Positions 15,204 to 23,815 of a stretch of 64,000 bases of DNA are shown here, in pieces; position 1 is the first letter of the stretch, and the number at the start of each line of letters is the position of its first letter. Source of the DNA: JAEYKI01 sp036679405 (GTDB taxonomy: Bacteria > Bacillota > Clostridia > Christensenellales > Christensenellaceae); NCBI GenBank assembly GCA_036679405.1, contig JAVBVZ010000004.1, forward strand, positions 248,001-312,000, read 5' to 3'. A program made the position numbers and the translations under genes. The notes under the pieces were generated by a model that had not been told where the DNA came from, did not search any database, and worked only from the letters and a program-made list of their open reading frames with translations.

Positions 15204-16619
15204 TTAATACTTAATAATTCCCGGATTTCGCATCATAGGATCCCGTACATCTATCGTACTGGAAATATATTGCGTCCGCTGCCCGTCCACCAAAAACTGT
15301 ACCAAACGAATATCCGTCAGATAAGTAAGCGAATCAATAATAGAATAAATCATCAGCATTTCATCTTCAGAAGACATATCTTTTAATTTATCTAAAATAC
15401 TTGCGTTAAAATCTACCACAACCGTATCATTTGCAATGTAAACATCATTTACATCTTCCGAAGTAACTCCTTCCGGAAAAGCCGGCCATAGATCACTTGC
15501 ATCTGTTTCGGCCGGGCCGCTGATCAATTCGTTCACAATGGTAGATGGGAAAGAAGCGATTCCCTGAGAAATTGTCCGGTCTACCGCCATCAGTTTTGTA
15601 GAATCTGCATTTGGAAAATATAATCGAATAGTCGCTCCAATATAATGATTAAATTGATCCTTTGTATAGGTGTTTTCATTAACGGCCACGCCATTAACCG
15701 TAAATCGAATTTTATCTACACCCGGATAAAATCCAAGAAGCGTATATACAATTGAAGCAATTGCAAGTGTTTCTCCGTCTTCAAATCCTTCCGTAAATAC
15801 AACAGGAGATTTGTTTAAATCAACAACCAAGATGTTTTGTCCGTCGTCGTCAGTTTCCACAACCGGGTCGCCCGCAATTCGTATGGAAGAATCAACAGAC
15901 TGTCGGTAATAATACATTTCCTCCGGTCCGTCGGCCAGCTCTTCAATGATTTTAGAAACATAATTTCCGCTGTCATACTGCAGGTTTCTCACTTCCGGCA
16001 CAAGATACTTTTCAGAATCATCTAAAAAATACAGTACAGTCGGGATTTCAGCAGTTGTTGCATGCTGCGTTTGTTTGGCAATCTCATCCGCAATAACACC
16101 TTGATTTTTTGCAAGCGCGCCTACCGGTTCTTCCTGATACCCGGCGGCCTCTCCATTTACGTATACGTTCACATAATTTACGTTCAAAAACTCACAAAGG
16201 GTATTGGTTAAGGCCAAACAGAGCGTAAAAATCTGATCTTCGCTTTTTTCCTGATTTGTGGTTAAATTCACATTGACAACATTATACATTGTCTCAATAG
16301 ATTCAAGCTCGAAACCAGCTGCAACAGGGAGCAAATTTTCATCCTGAGGCCCTTTCAAAAGTTCTTCCACTACCTGTCTTTCCGGTCTTGTATTTTGTTC
16401 AATAGTGATGCTCCGGGTTTCAGCAACCAGGGTAGTACGGTCTGCATTCAAAAAATACAATGCCGGGGTCTTCTCTATACCCGGCGTCAAATCAACTTCC
16501 TGGTAAACTTGGGCCAAATCGCTCGCATATTCATTTGTAGCGGTGTCTTCTTTAATGATGCTTGCGCAGCCTGTAAATATAAACACGCTCGCAACCACCA
16601 ATGCTATTACTTTTTTCAT
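15204..16619 (-). CDS. Lipoprotein with three GerMN domains
   Basis: A signal peptide with lipobox FTGC (Cys17 or 18) predicts membrane anchoring outside the cell. Three successive repeats each start with an xLYFxxxxxxxLVxExR-like strand and end in a VxELxxGPxx turn: ALYFLNADRTTLVAETR, VLYFLDDSEKYLVPEVR and RLYFPNADSTKLMAVDR. This is the GerMN (Germane) fold of spore protein GerM and of actinobacterial LpqB. At 471 residues it is longer than GerM. It lies ten bases downstream of a second GerMN lipoprotein gene and of a two-component system, suggesting an extracytoplasmic role linked to that sensor. A function in germination is not supported by anything else here. Confidence 0.85.
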   Translation of the reverse strand: MKKVIALVVASVFIFTGCASIIKEDTATNEYASDLAQVYQEVDLTPGIEKTPALYFLNADRTTLVAETRSITIEQNTRPERQVVEELLKGPQDENLLPVAAGFELESIETMYNVVNVNLTTNQEKSEDQIFTLCLALTNTLCEFLNVNYVNVYVNGEAAGYQEEPVGALAKNQGVIADEIAKQTQHATTAEIPTVLYFLDDSEKYLVPEVRNLQYDSGNYVSKIIEELADGPEEMYYYRQSVDSSIRIAGDPVVETDDDGQNILVVDLNKSPVVFTEGFEDGETLAIASIVYTLLGFYPGVDKIRFTVNGVAVNENTYTKDQFNHYIGATIRLYFPNADSTKLMAVDRTISQGIASFPSTIVNELISGPAETDASDLWPAFPEGVTSEDVNDVYIANDTVVVDFNASILDKLKDMSSEDEMLMIYSIIDSLTYLTDIRLVQFLVDGQRTQYISSTIDVRDPMMRNPGIIKY

Positions 16620-16628
16620 GTTATACCC

Positions 16629-17585
16629 TTATACGCCCGTATCAAAAAAACAACTCTTAAAAATGTCATACGGAATTTTCCACAAATCATTTTCACGAAC
16701 CAGATAGATAGGCATATAAGTCATGGTCCTAGGTTCGTTGTCTCCGAGTTTGATTGTAAAATTAGCCAATACATAGTCTGTATAAAGATCAGTGCTTGAA
16801 ATATGATCAATCACTTCGCTGTTGGACAAAACAATCCTTTCGCCCGAAACTTCATTTTTAAAATCATCCAGTGTCGGGCGCGCATCACCTTGCGTATCTT
16901 TATACGATATAAAGCTATACAGCCTGTTCCAATCTTTTCTCTGTATAGAGGTCATGATTTCCCTCATTGTATTCCGTGAATTCAGGATAATGCTGCCTTC
17001 CCACCCAAGCGGTTCGGTAGGGTCGTTGCCCGGAAGCCCAATTTCACCATTTGTGATGGGAGTCCCGGCTCCCGAATCATCACGGTCAATGAGGATCTGA
17101 ACGCGGTAATATCCTGTTTTTTCGATTAATGTATCTACTACCGAATATGCCGCCAAATAACGCCGGATATTTTCATCAATATCCTGTGTGGCCGTATCGT
17201 CCGGCGGCAACAAAAACTCTTTGCTGAGCGTCACAAACAAGTATCCGTCATTGTCTGTTATATTAACAATTTTTGTATCAGGATTGATTACGGAACTAAA
17301 GTCTGCCTTGGACGTGGAAGCCCCCTGAATAAGGTTTGATATCAACGTAACTTCAATACGTTCATTAACGGGTACGTTGATCTCGCGCGACTCTCCTACC
17401 AGGAGCTGCTCCGTTTTGTAGCCGTAATATAAATTCACCAAAACATTATCGCGGCTGGCAGCCTCGGAAAGAGGATTAATCTGCGGGACGCCGTCCTCCG
17501 AATCCGCCACCTCCGACGTTTGGGCGCATGCAACAAATCCTGTCAGAATTATTGCTATCAAAATAAGAAGAATTACTCTTTTCAT
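16629..17585 (-). CDS. Lipoprotein with one GerMN domain and a C-terminal NTF2-like segment
   Basis: The signal sequence ends in a lipobox (GFVACAQ, Cys20). Residues about 45-165 form a GerMN domain (VNLYYGYKTEQLLVGESR, VTLISNLIQGAS). The last 110 residues (IMTSIQRKDWNRLYSFISY ... YLVRENDLWKIPYD) look like a small alpha/beta NTF2-like domain common in surface proteins. It is placed 15 bases after the sensor kinase gene and ahead of the triple-GerMN gene. The arrangement kinase then GerMN lipoprotein recalls MtrB-LpqB; the comparison is an inference from domain order. Confidence 0.82.
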   Translation of the reverse strand: MKRVILLILIAIILTGFVACAQTSEVADSEDGVPQINPLSEAASRDNVLVNLYYGYKTEQLLVGESREINVPVNERIEVTLISNLIQGASTSKADFSSVINPDTKIVNITDNDGYLFVTLSKEFLLPPDDTATQDIDENIRRYLAAYSVVDTLIEKTGYYRVQILIDRDDSGAGTPITNGEIGLPGNDPTEPLGWEGSIILNSRNTMREIMTSIQRKDWNRLYSFISYKDTQGDARPTLDDFKNEVSGERIVLSNSEVIDHISSTDLYTDYVLANFTIKLGDNEPRTMTYMPIYLVRENDLWKIPYDIFKSCFFDTGV

Positions 17586-17600
17586 ACTAAAACCCCAAAT

Positions 17601-19052
17601 TCAAGTTTGTACATTATCCTGCGGCCCGATGTTTCTTGCCCTGCCTGTAATCGGCAGATACAGCATAAATTTTGTCCCCACTTTTTCTGTACTCTCCACT
17701 TCTACCCTTCCGCCGTGCATAATTGCGATTTTCCGCACAATATGAAGTCCCAGCCCGGTTCCGCCGGTATCTCTGGACCGTGCTTTATCTACCCGGTAAA
17801 AACGCTCGAAAATATGATTCAAATGTTCAGGCGGGATCCCTACCCCATTGTCTTCCACCGTAATGCAGGCATCTTCTCCGGCTTTGGTAAGATAGATTTT
17901 TACATATCCGTCGCTTTTTGAATATTTGATAGCGTTTTCAATCAAATTGCCCACCGCCTGCCGTATTTTTAATTTATCGCAATCCGCTTCAATGTCGGCC
18001 GGCGAATAAAAACTGATTTGTATATTGCTTTTGCTTAATATGGGCCGCAGAGAATTGATGGATTCGCTGATGATTGCAGAAAGCGAATTTTTTTCAAACT
18101 GCATGGTGACAATATCGCTGTCCATTTTAGACAACAAGAGCAAATCATTTATTAAATTGCTCATCCGGTCTATCTCCCCGTTGACATCGTTTAAAAATTC
18201 TTTATATATCTCCGGATCCACATTTTGCTGAAACAAAAGAGATTCCACAAGTATCTTCATGGAGGCCAAAGGTGTCTTGAGCTCATGCGAAGCATTAGAT
18301 ACAAACTCGCTTCTTTGCTCATCCACATCTTGAATCCGGTCGCACATCATGTTAAAAGTTTGGCCAAGTTCTGCAATTTCACTTTTTCCGCGAACTTCCA
18401 CACGCTGATTCAAATCGCCCTGAGAAATCTTTGTAGCCGTTTCCCGCAAATTTTTCACCGGATTAATAACCGTATTGGTTGCAAACAGGCTAACAATAAC
18501 AATGGCAACGCATGCCATAAGGTATATCCACAGAATTTGCATTTTCTGTTTATTCAAGGTGTCAACCACATCTTGTATGCTGGTGGAAAAAACGAGTGCA
18601 CCAATATTTTTTCCTTCTGCACGTATTCCAGATGTATAGTATATTACCCAAAAATCATCACCGGTCTCTTCATTGGTTATCTCATGAAAGCCATATGATA
18701 AAGATTTTTGCCCTTGAAGAACATCGCCTATTTCTCTGTAATTTAAAAAAAGACCGTTCATAGATGAAAAGCTATCCGCCTGTACGATCCCCGAATTATT
18801 TAAGACCAGCAGCCTGCCGTCAATCTCTTTTCCATTGGCATTTAAGCTTTGGTAGATGGAATTTGCATCTGAAGATTCCAAATATGGCGCTACCAGAACA
18901 GAAATCTTATTTACGCTTGTTATTTGGCTGTTAATCCGCTGATTAACAACATAGTCTTCAACCAGATTGAAAACAAACACCGCCACCAATCCAAGCACAA
19001 TACCCGCTAGAAGAAGATAGATGACAGCAAAGCGCCATTTAATTGAATACAT
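17601..19052 (-). CDS. Membrane sensor histidine kinase (HAMP, HisKA, HATPase)
   Basis: Numbered from the ATG at 19052 (483 residues): membrane helix 1 at 8-30, an extracytoplasmic sensor of about 140 residues, helix 2 near 173-192, HAMP to about 245, the phosphoacceptor H256 in SNASHELKTPLASM, and a HATPase with an N box (LIENAIKYS), DNGVGIPPEH and GGTGLGLHIV. No PAS domain is present, so it differs from WalK and resembles MtrB/PhoR-like kinases in outline. The longer frame to 19160 would overlap the regulator by about 100 bases and adds no domain. It starts four bases after the response-regulator stop. Confidence 0.93.
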   Translation of the reverse strand: MYSIKWRFAVIYLLLAGIVLGLVAVFVFNLVEDYVVNQRINSQITSVNKISVLVAPYLESSDANSIYQSLNANGKEIDGRLLVLNNSGIVQADSFSSMNGLFLNYREIGDVLQGQKSLSYGFHEITNEETGDDFWVIYYTSGIRAEGKNIGALVFSTSIQDVVDTLNKQKMQILWIYLMACVAIVIVSLFATNTVINPVKNLRETATKISQGDLNQRVEVRGKSEIAELGQTFNMMCDRIQDVDEQRSEFVSNASHELKTPLASMKILVESLLFQQNVDPEIYKEFLNDVNGEIDRMSNLINDLLLLSKMDSDIVTMQFEKNSLSAIISESINSLRPILSKSNIQISFYSPADIEADCDKLKIRQAVGNLIENAIKYSKSDGYVKIYLTKAGEDACITVEDNGVGIPPEHLNHIFERFYRVDKARSRDTGGTGLGLHIVRKIAIMHGGRVEVESTEKVGTKFMLYLPITGRARNIGPQDNVQT

Positions 19053-19056
19053 TAAT

Positions 19057-19743
19057 TTACTTATTTGTAAAATAATATCCAACTCCCCACTTTGTAAGGA
19101 TGTATTCAGGTTTTGCGGGATTCTTTTCAATTTTTTCACGAAGACGCCGGATATGTACATCTACCGTCCTCAAATCCCCTATATGTTTCCAAATGATTTC
19201 CAACAAGGTGTTGCGGTCATATACCTTTCCCCTGTTTGTAATAAACAAGTTTAAAAGATCAAACTCTTTGGCGGTCAGGTTCACATCCCTGCCTCCAATT
19301 TCTACGCTTCTGTTTGCCAGATTGACAACCATATCACCTGCTGTAATGACCTGATCAGTTTCCTGGCGCCTGCTTGCGCCTGTGCGTCTGAAAATGGTTT
19401 TAATGCGGGCCTTTAATTCCAACATATTAAAGGGCTTCGTCATGTAGTCATCGGCACCGTATTCCAATCCCATAATTTTATCCATATCCGTATCTTTAGC
19501 CGTCAGCATAATAATAGGCACATCGGATATAGCACGTATTTTCTGACAAACTTCTGTTCCGTCCAGCTTAGGCAGCATTAAATCCAAAAGGACCAGGTCA
19601 TGTTTGTTCGGATCAAAGACAGCAAGCGCTTCTTCGCCATCATACGCGACGTCAATTGTATAGCCTTCCTGATGTTCCAGATTGAATCTTAAACCCTTAA
19701 CCATGGCCGGTTCGTCATCAACAATCAGAATATTGTTTGGCAT
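19057..19743 (-). CDS. OmpR-family response regulator
   Basis: Receiver domain with the acidic pocket (VDDEP) and phosphoacceptor D54 in VLLDLMLPKLDG, conserved Thr in IMLTAKD and Lys in YMTKPFN, then a winged-helix DNA-binding domain (NLTAKEFDLLNLFITNRGKVY ... RTVDVHIRRLREKI is the family pattern; only parts are quoted here as landmarks). It is the first gene of an operon through the kinase, two GerMN lipoproteins, the S component, MBL hydrolase, comEC and holA. WalR, PhoP and MtrA all share this layout, so the name is left open. Confidence 0.93.
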   Translation of the reverse strand: MPNNILIVDDEPAMVKGLRFNLEHQEGYTIDVAYDGEEALAVFDPNKHDLVLLDLMLPKLDGTEVCQKIRAISDVPIIMLTAKDTDMDKIMGLEYGADDYMTKPFNMLELKARIKTIFRRTGASRRQETDQVITAGDMVVNLANRSVEIGGRDVNLTAKEFDLLNLFITNRGKVYDRNTLLEIIWKHIGDLRTVDVHIRRLREKIEKNPAKPEYILTKWGVGYYFTNK

Positions 19744-19779
19744 AACCGCTTTTCTCCTTAACTATTCAATTCATGGATT

Positions 19780-19876
19780 ATTATAGCATATTCATTGTGC
19801 TTTTTAAATTTATATTACAGGCACGCATCCCGTAATATACGACTCTTATTATACATGATAATTCTGACGCTAGCAA
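19780..19876 (-). promoter_or_regulatory. Tandem promoters of the two-component operon
   Basis: Distal: TTGCTA (19871-19876), 17 bases, TATAAT (19848-19853). Proximal: TTTAAA (19803-19808), 17 bases, TATAAT (19780-19785). Both read on the minus strand toward the regulator gene. Confidence 0.55.
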
Positions 19877-20005
19877 ATGGTCCGTTTACTCACGCAACCG
19901 CCCGGCTGCACAGATTGTCAGCTCCTGCTAAATCAAAGCAAAAAATAGTATTTGTAAATTGAATAAGAACCTTTCTGCTACGCCGCCAGTACACATAAAA
20001 AAAAC

Positions 20006-20030
20006 AAAAAAACCGCATGATGCGGTTTTT
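20006..20030 (-). terminator. Terminator of tRNA-Leu
   Basis: Stem CCGCA/TGCGG extended by A and T runs, directly after the encoded CCA. Confidence 0.8.
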
Positions 20031-20118
20031 GGTGCCGAAGACCGGGGTCGAACCGGTACGGGGTTTAACTCCCGCAGGATTTTAAGTCCTGTGCGTCTGC
20101 CTATTCCGCCACTTCGGC
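20030..20118 (-). tRNA. trnL: tRNA-Leu (anticodon UAA)
   Basis: An 89-base class II tRNA with acceptor stem GCCGAAG/CTTCGGC (20112-20118 with 20034-20040), anticodon stem CAGGA/TCCTG around the loop CTTAAAA (anticodon TAA), a long variable arm, T loop TTCGACC, discriminator A and an encoded CCA tail. Confidence 0.97.
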
Positions 20119-20225
20119 ATCTAAAATAGCTATAATATGTCAGACGGCCTTCCTGTTTTTTCTCAACTATCCTATTATATTTCACACATCAAAAAAGGTC
20201 AAGAAGATATATTGTTTAAATTAAT

Positions 20226-20251
20226 CTTAAAAAAACCGGGGGTTTTTTAAG
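20226..20251. repeat. A/T-flanked hairpin between the S1-fusion gene and tRNA-Leu
   Basis: CTTAAAAAAACC, loop GGG, GGTTTTTTAAG is almost perfectly self-complementary. It may be a second terminator behind the one at 20285-20317, or a processing site before the tRNA. Confidence 0.5.
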
Positions 20252-20284
20252 TCCCCTATCTTCCGTAATTGCAGTACTTTGATA

Positions 20285-20317
20285 TAAAAAGGCAGTATAC
20301 CGGTTGGTATACTGCCT
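20285..20317 (-). terminator. Terminator of the asp23-to-ispH/S1 operon
   Basis: A perfect 11-pair stem GGCAGTATACC/GGTATACTGCC with an AACC loop is followed on the minus strand by TTTTT. Confidence 0.9.
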
Positions 20318-20339
20318 CAAAAAAATACTTCTTTATGAC

Positions 20340-22559
20340 TTAGTCATCCATTTTGGGAAAGAAATCAGCCAACGTAGCCGTCGCATCCTCTACCGGAGGG
20401 ATCTCATAATCATATGCATCATCATCATGATCAGAGGCTTTCTTTTCGGGTTTCTCTTCTTCCGGAATCAGAGCGCGCATACTTAAGGTAATCCGTTTTT
20501 TCGCCGGATCAACCCCCAAAATCTTTGCTTTGACGACATCGCCGACATGCAATACTTCTTCTACTTTTTCCAGCCTGCGGTTGGTGATTTGTGAAATATG
20601 GACCAGGCCGTCTATTGTAGGCTCAAGGGAAACAAATGCCCCAAAAGGAAGAATTCGTACCACTGTTCCTTCCACAACACTGCCTACCAAATATTTTTCA
20701 GGCGCCAAATCCCAAGGCTTAGGCGTAAGCTGTTTGAGCCCTAAAGAAATCTTTTTCTTTTCCGGGTCAACATTCAATACCATAACCTCTATATCTTGCC
20801 CGTTTTTCAAGACATCGGAAGGATGTTTTACCCGCACCCAACTGATGTCTGTAATGTGCAACAGGCCGTCTACACCGCCGACATCTACAAAAGCACCAAA
20901 ATCGGTCAGGCGTTTCACCTTGCCCTGTATCTTGTCGCCCTTAGCAAAAGATGCATATAATTCTTTTTCTTTTTCTTCCTGCTCTTTTTGAAGAACAGCT
21001 TTATGTGACAAGACAAACCGGCGCTGCCGTTTGTCGACTTCAATCACCTTTACATCCAGTTCCTGCCCTACGAACTCATTTAAATCTTCCACATATTTTA
21101 AAGAAAGTTGTGAAGCCGGAATAAAGGCATCGTATCCTTCAAGTTTTGCCAGCACACCGCCTTTAACCACACGGTCAACTTTAATCTTGTGAAGATCCTC
21201 CTCGACCATGTTTTCAACCAGTTCTTTCCATTTCAGCTTGGATTCAATTGATTTTCTGGAAAGGACTACGTTGCCTTCCCCATCATTCAAAGAAAGCACT
21301 TCGGCTTCAATGGTGTCGCCGAGCGAAAACAAATCCTGAGGGTTCACATCCCCTTTGGACGTAAGATTTTCTTTTTTGATAATCCCGTCGGACTTATAGC
21401 CTATATTGACACAAATCTCACTGTCGGAAATCTGAACAACCGACCCGGAAACAAGCTGGCCTTTTTTAATATATACAAAAGTTTTTTCAAGCTGTGATAG
21501 AAAATCGTTGTCTTCACTGCTTTCGGCTGCGGCTGCGCCTTCCGTTGAATCAGTGCTTTCATCCACAGGACTTTCCTGCGTATCCGCTGCCTCTACTGTT
21601 TCTGCTGCATTTTCTTCGCCGCCCTCGGCTGAATCTGCGCTCTCAACTTCTTCCATAGTCTGGGCGGTATCCGGGGTGACTTCCTGCGTCACATCCTCGT
21701 TACCCTGTTGAGTTCCCTGCTTTTCGACTTCAGTCATGAGTGTTGTTACCTCCCTAATTAGCCAATCCGGTGTCGATGCACCGGCGACAATACTTATTAT
21801 ATCATCCAAATGAATATTTTCAAGTGGAAGTTCTCCAATATTCTCTATATAATAAGTATTCTCACAGTTTTTTTTACATAGGGTATAAAGTTTTTCCGTA
21901 TTCGAAGAATTCTTTCCCCCAATGACCAAAACAACATCCGATTCCTTCGAGAGTGCCTCGGCTTCATTTTGCCGTTTTTCGGTTGTATCGCATATTGAAT
22001 CAAAAATTTCCAAATTTTTTATTTTTTCTTCCAACACAGCCGTGACTTCGTTAAAGAGTTGTTTGGTAATTGTGGTTTGTGCAACGACCAGTGCGCTGTC
22101 AGCCTCGGCAGCCGCTTTGGCTTCTTCCACACTGCTGACCACAGTCACTTCCCCATTGGCCCACCCCCGTATACCAATCACTTCCGGATGATCTTTTTTC
22201 CCAACAATAAATATATGACCGCATGTTGTATCCTTTACCTTATCATGAATGCGTTTTACAAAGGGACATGTAAGATCCAGAAGTTCAAAGCCGCTGTCCT
22301 CGATCTGCTTGAAAACATAACGAGGAACACCGTGTGAACGTATAATGGCCAAAGTTGAGTCAAGGCGCGGTATATCAGAAACATTGTCCGCTATATGCAC
22401 GCCTTGCCGGGCCAGCTCAGAAATCACATTTTTGTTGTGGATTAATTCTCCAATGGTATAGATATGTTCATATTGACTGATGACGTCAAAAACCGAATCA
22501 ACAGCACGTTTGACGCCAAAACAAAACCCTGCATTTTGGGCGACTTTTATTTCAGCCAT
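20340..22559 (-). CDS. IspH (HMBPP reductase) fused to ribosomal protein S1-like domains
   Basis: Residues 1-285 are 4-hydroxy-3-methylbut-2-enyl diphosphate reductase, the final enzyme of the MEP isoprenoid pathway, with its three cluster cysteines C13 (GFCFGVKRAV), C98 (LTCPFVKRIH) and C190 (SICDTTEKRQ), H41, H124 and proton-donor E126 (KDHPEV). An acidic Glu/Ser/Ala linker (about 290-355) joins it to four S1 RNA-binding repeats (about 365-700; for example GDKIQGKVKRLTDFGAFVDV). Such fusions are known in Clostridia. The S1 part probably acts in mRNA binding on the ribosome. It is the last gene of its operon and overlaps plsC by eight bases. Both halves look intact. Confidence 0.95.
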   Translation of the reverse strand: MAEIKVAQNAGFCFGVKRAVDSVFDVISQYEHIYTIGELIHNKNVISELARQGVHIADNVSDIPRLDSTLAIIRSHGVPRYVFKQIEDSGFELLDLTCPFVKRIHDKVKDTTCGHIFIVGKKDHPEVIGIRGWANGEVTVVSSVEEAKAAAEADSALVVAQTTITKQLFNEVTAVLEEKIKNLEIFDSICDTTEKRQNEAEALSKESDVVLVIGGKNSSNTEKLYTLCKKNCENTYYIENIGELPLENIHLDDIISIVAGASTPDWLIREVTTLMTEVEKQGTQQGNEDVTQEVTPDTAQTMEEVESADSAEGGEENAAETVEAADTQESPVDESTDSTEGAAAAESSEDNDFLSQLEKTFVYIKKGQLVSGSVVQISDSEICVNIGYKSDGIIKKENLTSKGDVNPQDLFSLGDTIEAEVLSLNDGEGNVVLSRKSIESKLKWKELVENMVEEDLHKIKVDRVVKGGVLAKLEGYDAFIPASQLSLKYVEDLNEFVGQELDVKVIEVDKRQRRFVLSHKAVLQKEQEEKEKELYASFAKGDKIQGKVKRLTDFGAFVDVGGVDGLLHITDISWVRVKHPSDVLKNGQDIEVMVLNVDPEKKKISLGLKQLTPKPWDLAPEKYLVGSVVEGTVVRILPFGAFVSLEPTIDGLVHISQITNRRLEKVEEVLHVGDVVKAKILGVDPAKKRITLSMRALIPEEEKPEKKASDHDDDAYDYEIPPVEDATATLADFFPKMDD

Positions 22560-23160
22560 CTTCCGTCCTCTTTCTTAATTCAAGCATTGTATCGGACAAT
22601 ATCTTCGTCGTTTGACGGACAGCATCTACATCTGTCCGTCCGCCAGCCATCGCCTTCACGTCTAGCATTTCTCCTACCGCAACCTTTACACGCCTAAACA
22701 GCCTGTATCCACCGCAATTTAGGTAAACCGGCAAAACAGGAGTGTCCGTTTTAAGTGCAATGACGGAAGCGCCATCTTCAAAGGGAAGCATTTCACCGGT
22801 TTCGGAACGATGCCCTTCGGGAAAAATCCCCAAACTTTGTCCGTTTTTCAAAGCAGAAAGGGCCGTTTTCATGGCTTTAAGATCATTTTTTCCGCGGCTA
22901 ACAGGTATAACGCCCAAAGCAAGTAAGAATTTATTTGCGAACGCCTTTCTAAACAATTCCTCTTTTGCCATATACCTTAAACAAACCGGATAAACAAGAT
23001 AGCCCAGTAAAATCGGATCCCAATTTGATGTATGGTTCGCAATCACAATACACTTATGTCTAAAATGAAGATTTTTAGCATTCAGAATTTTCGGAAAAAA
23101 AGCAATATTCAAAACCGGCCAAGCTGGTATCCTCAATAGATTGAAAAGCAAGTTGCTCAT
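22552..23160 (-). CDS. plsC: 1-acyl-sn-glycerol-3-phosphate acyltransferase
   Basis: Makes phosphatidic acid by acylating lysophosphatidic acid at the membrane. The catalytic HX4D motif is NHTSNWD (H43, D48), the glycerol-phosphate-binding motif is FPEGHRS (113-119), and a hydrophobic N-terminal segment (LRIPAWPVLNIAFF) suggests membrane association. At 202 residues it is a short bacterial PlsC. The gene overlaps cmk by four bases upstream and ispH/S1 by eight downstream; cmk-plsC-ispH/S1 is a familiar clostridial order. Confidence 0.93.
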   Translation of the reverse strand: MSNLLFNLLRIPAWPVLNIAFFPKILNAKNLHFRHKCIVIANHTSNWDPILLGYLVYPVCLRYMAKEELFRKAFANKFLLALGVIPVSRGKNDLKAMKTALSALKNGQSLGIFPEGHRSETGEMLPFEDGASVIALKTDTPVLPVYLNCGGYRLFRRVKVAVGEMLDVKAMAGGRTDVDAVRQTTKILSDTMLELRKRTEDG

Positions 23161-23813
23161 TTGTCACCTATCACGCCCAAAACGAACGCAACAACCTCCT
23201 CAACGCCCATATTTGTGGTGTCTATCAAAATGGCATCCTCTGCCTGCCGAAGAGGCGCAAATTTTCTATTGGAATCAGTCTCGTCCCTGGCAATAATATC
23301 TTGTTCAATCTGCTCCAGCGTCATTTCGGGATGTTTGGAACAGATTTCCAGATAGCGGCGCTTTGCGCGTTCGTGCGGCGTAGCCGTTATGAAAAATTTA
23401 TAGTTTGCATCCGGCAAGACATAGGTTCCTATATCTCTTCCATCCATAACAACATCATACTTTTCGGCAACCTGCCGCTGAATTTGAACAAGTTTCTTAC
23501 GAACATCCGGAATCACCGCAACATCAGAAGCTCCCTTTGAAACTTCCGGCGTACGAATAAACGGAGTCACATCTTTGCCGTCAATAAATATATGCTGCCC
23601 GTCTTTTTGGTATTCAACCACAAGCTTTAACTCAGGTAAAAATCTTAGTACGGCCTGGTGATCGTTTACATCAATACCCCGGATGATATATACATAAGCA
23701 ACCGCCCTATACATTGCACCGGTATCCAAATAATTCAAGTTCAGTCTGGCTGCAACCGCCTTGGCTACCGTGCTTTTTCCGGCTCCTGCCGGACCATCCA
23801 TTGCAATTTTCAT
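23157..23813 (-). CDS. cmk: Cytidylate kinase
   Basis: Phosphorylates CMP and dCMP with ATP. The P-loop GPAGAGKST is at residues 7-15, followed by YLDTGAMYRAVAY, the CMP-binding insert (KLVVEYQKDGQHIFIDGKDV), the VMDGRDIGTYVLPDA segment and the lid (RAKRRYLEIC). The length of 218 is standard for the short bacterial form. It begins three bases after the ispA stop and overlaps plsC by four bases. Confidence 0.96.
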   Translation of the reverse strand: MKIAMDGPAGAGKSTVAKAVAARLNLNYLDTGAMYRAVAYVYIIRGIDVNDHQAVLRFLPELKLVVEYQKDGQHIFIDGKDVTPFIRTPEVSKGASDVAVIPDVRKKLVQIQRQVAEKYDVVMDGRDIGTYVLPDANYKFFITATPHERAKRRYLEICSKHPEMTLEQIEQDIIARDETDSNRKFAPLRQAEDAILIDTTNMGVEEVVAFVLGVIGDK

Positions 23814-23815
23814 AC

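Noticed and set aside
19053..19160. Longer N-terminus for the sensor kinase
   Set aside because: It would overlap the response regulator by about 100 bases and adds no recognisable segment.
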